A stretch of DNA of 8,272 bases, taken from the NCBI GenBank assembly GCA_023258355.1, contig JALQZL010000065.1:1-8272 (forward strand), given 5' to 3'. Shown here piece by piece: positions 1 to 6,145 of the stretch. Each line of letters starts with the position of its first letter. Position 1 is the stretch's first letter. Source of the stretch: Wenzhouxiangellaceae bacterium (GTDB lineage Bacteria; Pseudomonadota; Gammaproteobacteria; Xanthomonadales; Wenzhouxiangellaceae). The notes under the pieces were generated by a model, which worked only from the letters and a program-made list of their open reading frames with translations, was not told the DNA's origin and did no database searches. Both the position numbers and the translations under genes were made by a program.

Positions 1-560
1 GTGAGCGTGTTGCCCAAGGTGGCGGTATTGGTTATGCCATCATCGTGGTCGCTGTCTTCGGTGTGCTGTTGGCACTGTACCGCTGGGCCATGTTGATCGG
101 GATTGAGCGCAAGGTGGCGGAACAGCGTCAGACATCAACACCTTCTGCTGATAACCCATTGGGTCGAGTGATGATTGCGTACAACAACGCAAAAGGTGCT
201 GATCTTGAGACATTGCAAATGCGTCTTGATGACGCTGTCCTCAAGGAGCTACCAAAGCTCGAGAGTGGCTTGAATGTTGTCAAAGTACTGGCAGCAGTCG
301 CCCCCTTGATGGGTCTGTTGGGTACTGTGATCGGTATGATCGTGACCTTCCAGGCGATCACGCTGTTCGGTACCGGTGATCCGAAGCTGATGGCGGGCGG
401 TATTTCTCAGGCGTTGGTGACAACGGTCCAAGGTTTGATTGCAGCGATTCCATTGCTGCTGTTACATGCCTTTGCATCGGGCGCATCACGCCGTGTGTCT
501 CAAATTCTCGAAGAACAATCAGTGAGCTTGGTGGCTGAGTCTGCCGAAAAAGCCGCTTGA
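1..560 (+). CDS. TtpC-like MotA/TolQ/ExbB proton channel protein, C-terminal part
   Basis: The reading frame is open from the left edge (first full codon at 3), so this is the C-terminal 185 residues of a longer protein; a GTG at 45 is internal. TtpC proteins of TonB2 systems are about 450 residues, with an extra periplasmic N-terminal region that would lie outside the window. A membrane helix (about 30-95) is followed by a cytoplasmic stretch and two more helices. The second carries the channel motif GLLGTVIGM (312-338) and the third the motif ALVTTVQGL (411-437); their threonines match the polar pore residues of ExbB and TolQ. The segment ITLFGTGDPKLMAGGISQAL is typical of TtpC rather than of classical ExbB. 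The protein should sit in the inner membrane with ExbB and ExbD and help couple proton flow to TonB. The next gene, also ExbB-like, starts 40 bases downstream. Family assignment is firm; the TtpC subtype rests on this motif and gene order. Confidence 0.9.
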   Translation, partial: ERVAQGGGIGYAIIVVAVFGVLLALYRWAMLIGIERKVAEQRQTSTPSADNPLGRVMIAYNNAKGADLETLQMRLDDAVLKELPKLESGLNVVKVLAAVAPLMGLLGTVIGMIVTFQAITLFGTGDPKLMAGGISQALVTTVQGLIAAIPLLLLHAFASGASRRVSQILEEQSVSLVAESAEKAA

Positions 561-566
561 TTGAAA

Positions 567-580
567 CGCAAACTATTGCG
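567..580 (+). other. Small intercistronic hairpin
   Basis: CGCAA (567-571) and TTGCG (576-580) form a perfect 5-bp stem with a 4-base ACTA loop in the short gap between the ttpC-like gene and the exbB-exbD fusion. It lies just ahead of the ribosome binding site. There is no T-run, so it is not a terminator. A stem this short can arise by chance, and any role in mRNA processing is speculative. Confidence 0.3.
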
Positions 581-588
581 CTGAGAAT

Positions 589-595
589 AAAGGAG
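589..595 (+). promoter_or_regulatory. Ribosome binding site that decides the GTG start at 601
   Basis: AAAGGAG lies five bases ahead of GTG 601. This favours GTG 601 over the in-frame ATG at 610, which would be 14 bases away. It is the clearest Shine-Dalgarno sequence in the plus-strand operon. Confidence 0.75.
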
Positions 596-600
596 CCACC

Positions 601-1563
601 GTGCTAGAGATGCTAAATCCGTTCAACATGTTCGAGACCTTGGCGGCCTACCTGAATATGGGTGGGCCCGTCGTGGTCGCCTTGTTGGCGAGCACCTTCC
701 TGATGTGGATGCTGATCAGTGAGCGGGTGTTGTACTTTAACTTTGCCATTGCTCAGCTGATTCAGGAGAAGCAAGGCCTTTGGACTGGGCGGTCAGATCA
801 CCGCAGTTGGGAGGCCCATGCTTACCGCGAGCGACTGGTCTCAGAGTTGCGTGTCGAGAATGAGCGTTTCATGGGCGCCATCCGCTCACTTATCGTGATC
901 ACCCCCTTGCTTGGTCTGTTGGGTACCGTCACCGGGATGATTGAAGTATTCCAAGTCATCACAGATACTGGATCTTCAAATGCTCGTTTGATGGCATCAG
1001 GTATTTCGCGTGCAACGATCCCCACAATGACCGGCTTGGCTGTGTCTTTGACTGGGGTATTTGCGATCAACTACTTGGATGGCAAGCATGAGCGTACAAT
1101 CACCGCCCTCAACCAGAGTCTCGAAGCCGAAGGTGGCCTGGGCTATGGGTCCAAAGGGCGGTTGATGAGCTCTGAGCAAGAAGCTGCGGATGTCAACATC
1201 ACGCCATTGCTTGATATTGTCTTCATTCTTTTGATCTTCTTTATCGTGACTGCCACCTTCCTCGATGAGGAGGGAATTGCCATTGCATCACCCGAGGATG
1301 ATCCTCCTGAGGAATTGACGCGGCCACCACCCACATTGGTATTGGCAGTCCGGAACGACGGCTTTGTGATGGTTGATGGAGGCCGGATGATTGATCCGAG
1401 GTCTGTGAAGCCAGTGGTAGAAGCCTTCATGGCTCAGAATCCCCGTGGTGTGGTTCTACTTAACGCAGCCCCTGATGCGCGCGTAGAGACCACCGTGTTA
1501 GTACTAGATCAAACCCGCTTGGCTGGGGTGGATCCTGCGGTAACGATTCAAGGCCAGAATTAA
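601..1563 (+). CDS. ExbB-ExbD fusion protein of the TonB2 system
   Basis: This 320-residue protein joins two subunits that are normally separate. Residues 1-180 are ExbB of the TtpC-partner type: helix 1 at about 22-46, a cytoplasmic loop, helix 2 with TPLLGLLGTVTGM (101-113), and helix 3 with ATIPTMTGLAVSL (138-150). T109 and T142 fall where the polar pore residues of ExbB lie. Residues 189-320 are ExbD: an acidic N-terminus, VNITPLLDIVF with the essential membrane aspartate D205, one helix (about 203-220), a proline- and acid-rich linker (230-245) and a periplasmic domain. No separate domain or long linker lies between them; the ExbB tail runs directly into Met189, which resembles a normal ExbD start. 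The ExbB C-terminus and ExbD N-terminus are both cytoplasmic, so the fusion is topologically possible. The frame is continuous, with no frameshift needed. Function, by family: proton-driven energising of TonB in the inner membrane. Confidence 0.92.
   Translation: MLEMLNPFNMFETLAAYLNMGGPVVVALLASTFLMWMLISERVLYFNFAIAQLIQEKQGLWTGRSDHRSWEAHAYRERLVSELRVENERFMGAIRSLIVITPLLGLLGTVTGMIEVFQVITDTGSSNARLMASGISRATIPTMTGLAVSLTGVFAINYLDGKHERTITALNQSLEAEGGLGYGSKGRLMSSEQEAADVNITPLLDIVFILLIFFIVTATFLDEEGIAIASPEDDPPEELTRPPPTLVLAVRNDGFVMVDGGRMIDPRSVKPVVEAFMAQNPRGVVLLNAAPDARVETTVLVLDQTRLAGVDPAVTIQGQN
1153..1167 (+). promoter_or_regulatory. Candidate internal ribosome binding site and start for free ExbD
   Basis: Inside the fusion gene, AAAGGG (1153-1158) lies six bases before an in-frame ATG (1165, Met189), exactly at the ExbB/ExbD boundary. 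Starting here would give a 132-residue protein, a normal ExbD length. It may be a relic of a formerly separate exbD start or may still be used. The spacing and position are seen in the sequence; use is inferred. Confidence 0.4.
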
Positions 1564-1567
1564 ACCC

Positions 1568-1594
1568 GACAGTGCGTCACGGTGGCGCGCTGTC
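1568..1594 (+). other. Intercistronic hairpin between the exbB-exbD fusion and the second exbD
   Basis: GACAGTGCG (1568-1576) pairs with CGCGCTGTC (1586-1594) as a 9-bp stem with one G-U wobble in RNA and a 9-base loop. It begins four bases after the TAA of the fusion gene and ends 19 bases before the next ATG. No T-run follows, so it is not a standard intrinsic terminator. It could be an mRNA-stabilising or processing element, or could tune translation of the downstream exbD, which has only a weak Shine-Dalgarno sequence. Confidence 0.5.
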
Positions 1595-1613
1595 CAGATG
1601 AGATACAGACAAC

Positions 1614-2021
1614 ATGATTAGACGCAAACGAACAGGTGAAGGTGAAGAAACGGACGTCAACGTGACGCCCTTGCTCGACATCGTTTTCATCATGCTGATC
1701 TTTTTTATCGTGACGGCAACTTTCATTAAGGAGCCTGGGGTCACGGTCACTAAGCCACCAGCAAATACGGCTGAGCAACAGCGTTTGGTGTCTATCCTGG
1801 TCGCCATTGATGCCGAGAACGGCGTTTGGGTGAACCGAGAGGAAGTGGGGCTAGAGGGTGTTCGTTTGGCTGTCGAGAGACTGCGTCGTGAAAACCCAAG
1901 AGGCGCGGCTGTGATTCAGGCAGACAATGACGCGCACTCTGAGTATTTGGTTAAAGTGCTTCAGCAGATCCGCGATGCGGGTGTGCAAGAAGACGTAGCG
2001 GTATCTACGGTTGAGTCATGA
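1614..2021 (+). CDS. exbD: ExbD biopolymer transport protein (second ExbD of the operon)
   Basis: This is a full-length 135-residue ExbD/TolR family protein: a basic cytoplasmic N-terminus (RRKR), the motif VNVTPLLDIVFIMLIFFIV (15-33) with the essential aspartate D22, one membrane helix, and a periplasmic domain ending in VLQQIRDAGVQEDVAVST, a usual ExbD ending. It should be a component of the ExbB/ExbD motor that energises TonB. The membrane segment closely matches that of the fused ExbD domain upstream at both protein and DNA level, while the periplasmic domains differ strongly, so the two look like diverged paralogues. The Shine-Dalgarno sequence ahead of ATG 1614 is weak. The gene ends inside an ATGA overlap with tonB, which points to translational coupling. 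The fused domain may have taken over a separate role, but the sequence cannot show which. Confidence 0.95.
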   Translation: MIRRKRTGEGEETDVNVTPLLDIVFIMLIFFIVTATFIKEPGVTVTKPPANTAEQQRLVSILVAIDAENGVWVNREEVGLEGVRLAVERLRRENPRGAAVIQADNDAHSEYLVKVLQQIRDAGVQEDVAVSTVES

Positions 2022-2620
2022 TGACAGGTAATACACGAATCCTAACTGGCTTGCCTGGGGCTTTTGTGGTCACCATGCTGATCTTTTTGCTACTGGCCTC
2101 TGTGATCAGTCGCCAGCAAGATGTCGTCTTAACTGAAGACCGCTCAGTACAAATTAATGTCACGCGTCAACTCGATGATCGGTCTGATCAAGATCCGAAC
2201 GACTTTGAGCGTCCTGTTTTAGATCAGCCACCACCTCCACCACCAATGGTGAGCGATCCGTCATTCCGTCCGTCCATGTCAGTCCAAATGGGTGTGCCGG
2301 ATATGGGTGCAGACCTAAACATTGGATCAGGATTTAACCCTGATCGTGATGCGCAGCCTTTGGTGCGTATCCCGCCACAGTACCCGCAACGTTGCCAGCG
2401 CTCCGCCAGAGCCATGGAGTCAGTGGTCGTTGAGTTCAATGTGACGCCAGAGGGTAATGTGATCAACCCAACAGTTATCAATACAACCAATGCGTGTTTC
2501 AACCGCGCTGCCATGCGTGCCGTGACACGGTGGCGTTATCAGCCACGCGTTGTGGATGGCGTAGCACAACCACGCTTTGGTGTCAGAACCGCCATCGACT
2601 TTAGAATGGCAGAGGAATAA
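2018..2620 (+). CDS. tonB: TonB family energy transducer (TonB2 type)
   Basis: A 200-residue TonB. One N-terminal membrane anchor (about 11-30) is followed by a short periplasmic linker with six consecutive prolines (71-76), far shorter than the long Pro-Lys/Glu repeats of E. coli TonB. The C-terminal domain (about 116-198) has IPPQYPQRC, VVVEFNVTPEGNV, FNRAAMRAV and WRYQP, the standard TonB signature. It should contact TonB boxes of outer-membrane receptors, driving uptake of siderophores, haem or other large substrates. The anchor has no histidine like the one important in E. coli TonB. Cys126 and Cys160 fall in the two signature helices and could form a disulfide (inference). The conserved glycines before the first strand are replaced (RSARAMES). 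It overlaps exbD by four bases (ATGA); a second ATG follows directly at 2021. The substrate cannot be told from this window. Confidence 0.93.
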   Translation: MMTGNTRILTGLPGAFVVTMLIFLLLASVISRQQDVVLTEDRSVQINVTRQLDDRSDQDPNDFERPVLDQPPPPPPMVSDPSFRPSMSVQMGVPDMGADLNIGSGFNPDRDAQPLVRIPPQYPQRCQRSARAMESVVVEFNVTPEGNVINPTVINTTNACFNRAAMRAVTRWRYQPRVVDGVAQPRFGVRTAIDFRMAEE

Positions 2621-2660
2621 ACAAGTGTTAGTTGATCATGACATGAACAATGGATGGCGA

Positions 2661-4079
2661 ATGATGCAGATCAGAACCACTTTTCTTGTTTCTTTGTTAG
2701 CCCTAGCGCTCGGTTTTTCGACGCCCCTGTTTGCGCAAAACAATACGTTATCGCCTGCTGTGGCGGCTGACTTGTTGGAAGCCTATGAAGAGTTGGAGGC
2801 AGAAAACTATCAAGGTGCCTTGCAAAAGCTCAATGATTTGATCGCTCGCAGAGGCGAGAAGATGCGCCCGTTCGATCGTGCCTCTGTGTTGCAGATCCGT
2901 GGCTCCGCTTACGTCAATCTTGAAAACTATGATGCTGCCATCCGAGATTTCTCTGAAGTTTTGCAACTGAACGCACTGCCAGAAGAACAAAACACTCGGA
3001 TGCGTTTCAATATGGCGCAGCTTTACTTCGTTACCGAACAGTATCAAGCTTCCGTCGACTTTTTTGAGGATTGGCTGGCTGTTGAAGAAAATCCATCTGA
3101 CAGTGCCTATTTCATGCTTAGCGCAGCCTACTACAACTTAGAAGACTTTCAAGAGTCTTTGCGAGCGGTTGACCGTGCAATCGAGCTGAGCACCGAACCC
3201 ACCAAGCGGCAATATGATCTCAAAAACATTGTGCTCTCTGAATTAAAGATGAGTGATGCTCGAATTGACCACATGAAATTGATGGTTGAATATTGGCCGG
3301 AACAACTGCCGTACTGGCGTCAACTCTCAGCGCTCTATCTTGACCAAGAGAAGCAGATGGAGTCGTTTGCTGTGCTTGAAACAGCTTACCTAGAGGGGCT
3401 TGAAATTAAAGAAGCCGATAAGATTATTCTGGCGCAGTTCTACTCGGCTTTTAATAACCCACATCGTGGTGCAGAGTTACTTGAGTATGAAATGGCTGAA
3501 GGCAACGTCGAGAAAGATGTCGACAATCTTGAGCTACTCTCTCAGTTATGGAGTCAGGCTCGGGAGCACAAAAAAGCCATTCCCGTTTTACGCGAAGCGG
3601 CGCGTCTCGCCGATACGGGCACACTGTCTTTCCGTCTTGGGCAATCCTTGTTGGCTGACGAGCAGAATGAAGCTGCCGAGGTCGCCTTGAAAAATGCCAT
3701 CGACAAGGGTGATATGGACGAGGACATGATGGGGGAAGCCTGGTTGCTTCTGGGTAACGCCCGTTTTAATCAGGCCGCGCCTGGTGACAAAGAACAACGA
3801 GCAGTCGCCGCTGAGGCATTTGAGCGCGCTCGCCGCTATGAGAACACGCGAGATCAAGCCAGCAGCTGGCAAGAGTACATTACCGCGATTAACCAAACCG
3901 AGGAGCGCCAGCTTGCCTTGGAGCGTGAGCAGGCAGAGCGACTCGAGGAAGCGGCTAGAGAACGCTTACTCACAGCGTGTCGTGCACGTCAGTTGGCTGG
4001 CTCTACCCTTAGCGAAGAGTGCAAACAGATCTTGGCTGAAGCCCAAGCGGAGTTTGAACAAACGCTTACTCAAGAGTAA
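2661..4079 (+). CDS. Periplasmic TPR protein linked to the TonB2 system
   Basis: About 472 residues from ATG 2661. The N-terminus (IRTTFLVSLLALALGFSTPLFA, then QNN) is a Sec signal peptide with probable cleavage after residue 25, so the mature protein is periplasmic. Tetratricopeptide-type helical repeats fill about 40-395, clearest at AYVNLENYDAAIRDFSEVL (83-101) and AAYYNLEDFQESLRAVDRAI (155-174). A glutamate/arginine-rich, probably coiled-coil helix follows at about 409-435, then a tail with two cysteines (440 and 454). A TPR protein after tonB2 is a conserved arrangement in several gammaproteobacteria; the likely role is scaffolding or assisting the TonB2 machine, but the biochemistry is not visible. 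The start is uncertain: GTG 2625 has a good AGAGGA sequence eight bases upstream, and ATG 2643 and ATG 2664 are also in frame. ATG 2661 or 2664 gives the most normal signal peptide. No catalytic motif is seen. Confidence 0.88.
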   Translation: MMQIRTTFLVSLLALALGFSTPLFAQNNTLSPAVAADLLEAYEELEAENYQGALQKLNDLIARRGEKMRPFDRASVLQIRGSAYVNLENYDAAIRDFSEVLQLNALPEEQNTRMRFNMAQLYFVTEQYQASVDFFEDWLAVEENPSDSAYFMLSAAYYNLEDFQESLRAVDRAIELSTEPTKRQYDLKNIVLSELKMSDARIDHMKLMVEYWPEQLPYWRQLSALYLDQEKQMESFAVLETAYLEGLEIKEADKIILAQFYSAFNNPHRGAELLEYEMAEGNVEKDVDNLELLSQLWSQAREHKKAIPVLREAARLADTGTLSFRLGQSLLADEQNEAAEVALKNAIDKGDMDEDMMGEAWLLLGNARFNQAAPGDKEQRAVAAEAFERARRYENTRDQASSWQEYITAINQTEERQLALEREQAERLEEAARERLLTACRARQLAGSTLSEECKQILAEAQAEFEQTLTQE

Positions 4080-4099
4080 GTTCTCCTCCGCTCCTCGCC

Positions 4100-6145
4100 A
4101 TGTCAAATCCGATGACCATAAGTCAGATCGAGTCTTGGCTCGTTGAAGGGGACCACGCGCAAGCCAAAGAGGGCTGTCTGGACCTGCTCGCTGAACATCC
4201 CAATGATCCTGACCTAGGCACCCTCCTTGCGGTGGCTGAAGAGTTAGGTGGTGAATTAGATGCGGCTTTAGAACGCCTCGAGCTTGTTGCGAATCATCAC
4301 CCAGAGCATGTCCGCACGCTTTTCCATTTAGCGCGTTTAAAACATCAAAAGGGGGATGATGCTCGCGCAATGGACCTGATTGATCAGTGTATTGCGCTCT
4401 CTCCCAACCACGCGCCATCCCGAGCGCTACTGGCGAGGCTTGAGCACCGTGCAGGTAGAGTAGATCGGGCAATTGATGCGTTGAAAGTCGCTTTGAAAGC
4501 AGATGCAGAATATCTGCCTGCCTTATGCGATTTGGCTGTGTTACTGGTCGAGGTAGGTGAACTTGAGCAGGCCGATCAGTATGCTCGTCAAGCCGTCAAA
4601 ATAGATCCCGATGAGGCGGGCGCGCAACTGGCTTTGGGTGTTGTCTTGGAGGCACAAGGCCACTTGAGTTTCGCAGAGCAGTGCTTGACGAATGCGACCG
4701 AGACCGATCCGAATGCCTATCAAGGGTTGATGGCGCTCGCTAGAATTTATCAGAAGCAACAACGGCATCAAGAGGCCTTGGCCACACTGGACCGTTTAAG
4801 CGAGTCACAGAAGGCCACATATTCAGCTCAGTTTGCCCGAGCCTTTAGTCTTGTGCGCTTAGGTCAGTTGGCGCCAGCGCGCGCTGTGTATGAGCAGATA
4901 ATGACAGACCGCCCAGACGGCAAGACACTGTTGCAGCTGATGGATCTCTATATCCAACTCAATGACCACCAAGCCTTAGTTGACTTGTCCTCCACCGTGG
5001 ATCGCAGTGAGTCTGGCGTTGATGAGGCTGCTCAGTTTTTGGATGCGCGGTTGGCTGAGTTTCAAGGCAATTTTGATGAGGCTTTGAAAATCCTCGAGGC
5101 CATCACCGACACGACACGCAAAGAGCTGCTAATTCGAGTTCGTTTGGTCATGGCGAGAATTGCTTTGAAAAAAGGTGAGCCCGATGTGGCTTTAGTCTCA
5201 CTTAAAGCACTCGCAGAGCACGCACTTTTGGCCCACCCCGTGCGGTGGGAGATGGCGCAATTGGCCGAAGCAGCTGGCGATAGAGCTTTGGCGCTACGCA
5301 TGGTGGATGCGGTCTTGGCGGATGAAAGTCTCGATAGTACTGTGCAGGGTCGGACGGCGACCATGCGGCTACATTTACTCGACCGGTTGGAGCGGTTTGA
5401 GGAGGCCAAGTCAATGATCGCCCAGAACCAAACCACAATGGGTTGGCTTCCTGTGCCTGGTCCATTGATGAGCTCAGCACTGCCGGTGATGGACGGGAAC
5501 GTCTTTCCGAAGTTGTCTGAGGCAGGTAGCGCGCGGCCGATTATTTGGGTGGCAGGTTGGCCTTGGGCGGGTCGTGAGCTCGTATTAGCAGCATTGGCGC
5601 AACTGGATGGCGCACAGGTGCTTCCCCTCGCCGAGGGCCAGCATCGACATCAACACCTTGGGCTAATGCCCGGTGAGCCATACCATCTGGCGATCGACGC
5701 AGATCAAGCTCATCAGATGCGTCGGCGCTATTTGCGCGGTGCTTCTGAGGGAGCCAAAATACTGATCGAGCCTTATCCATGCAAGGCCGCTGATTTGATT
5801 CGTATGCGCCAAGTTTTCCCAGAGGCGATCGCCGTGCGTGTGATCTGCGACCCAAACTACCTGTCATTGCAATGGCATCTAGCGGGCTATGCGCAAGTGG
5901 ATACCATGCTCGAGGCATGGCGTGCGGAGCAAGTAGCCTTAGATCACCTTGAGCAGTATGATGAGCTAAGCGTGATTCCTGTCGCCTTGTCTGACTTACT
6001 AGACCCTGAGGTGTGCGAGTCAGCCATCGAATCATGGATGGCATCAATTGGACAGTCGGCAAACCGTAAGATGGCGGCCCATGTTCAAGCACTTGTCCAG
6101 CGCCACGGTTACCGCTCAGCCGATCATTGGAAGCATTACGTCTAA
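4100..6145 (+). CDS. TPR protein with degenerate sulfotransferase-like C-terminal domain
   Basis: A 681-residue protein with no signal peptide, so probably cytoplasmic. Residues about 8-440 are tandem TPR-like repeats; good examples are at 72-102 and 138-170 (LAVLLVEVGELEQADQYARQ). Residues about 478-670 resemble the C-terminal domain of TPR-sulfotransferases: a strand and loop PIIWVAGWPWAGREL (480-494) where active enzymes have a GxPRSGTT-type sulfate-donor loop, then ILIEPYPCKAADLIRMRQVFP (about 554-574) and VRVICDPNYLSLQW (579-592) where they have RDP with a downstream serine. The Arg, Ser and Thr residues of the first loop are missing and the Arg before Asp-Pro is Cys583, so donor binding and catalysis are unlikely (inference). 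It starts 20 bases after the preceding stop with only a pyrimidine-rich stretch and no Shine-Dalgarno sequence. It is a probable last gene of the operon; an unrelated function is possible. The fold call is from motif pattern only. Confidence 0.85.
   Translation: MSNPMTISQIESWLVEGDHAQAKEGCLDLLAEHPNDPDLGTLLAVAEELGGELDAALERLELVANHHPEHVRTLFHLARLKHQKGDDARAMDLIDQCIALSPNHAPSRALLARLEHRAGRVDRAIDALKVALKADAEYLPALCDLAVLLVEVGELEQADQYARQAVKIDPDEAGAQLALGVVLEAQGHLSFAEQCLTNATETDPNAYQGLMALARIYQKQQRHQEALATLDRLSESQKATYSAQFARAFSLVRLGQLAPARAVYEQIMTDRPDGKTLLQLMDLYIQLNDHQALVDLSSTVDRSESGVDEAAQFLDARLAEFQGNFDEALKILEAITDTTRKELLIRVRLVMARIALKKGEPDVALVSLKALAEHALLAHPVRWEMAQLAEAAGDRALALRMVDAVLADESLDSTVQGRTATMRLHLLDRLERFEEAKSMIAQNQTTMGWLPVPGPLMSSALPVMDGNVFPKLSEAGSARPIIWVAGWPWAGRELVLAALAQLDGAQVLPLAEGQHRHQHLGLMPGEPYHLAIDADQAHQMRRRYLRGASEGAKILIEPYPCKAADLIRMRQVFPEAIAVRVICDPNYLSLQWHLAGYAQVDTMLEAWRAEQVALDHLEQYDELSVIPVALSDLLDPEVCESAIESWMASIGQSANRKMAAHVQALVQRHGYRSADHWKHYV

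Noticed and set aside
1135..1165. The ExbB-ExbD fusion as a frameshift or assembly error
   Set aside because: Both domains are in the same frame with intact motifs right up to the join, so no base insertion or deletion is needed. An error would have to remove a stop codon exactly at the boundary. It cannot be fully excluded without reads.
3784..4146. A 120-codon plus-strand frame overlapping the end of the first TPR gene
   Set aside because: It is out of frame with the TPR protein, is Arg/Ser/Lys-rich with no domain, and would overlap two well-supported genes.
3966..4472. A 168-codon minus-strand open frame spanning the junction of the two TPR genes
   Set aside because: It is antisense to both genes, has no recognisable motif and no binding site, and is explained by codon bias of the real genes.
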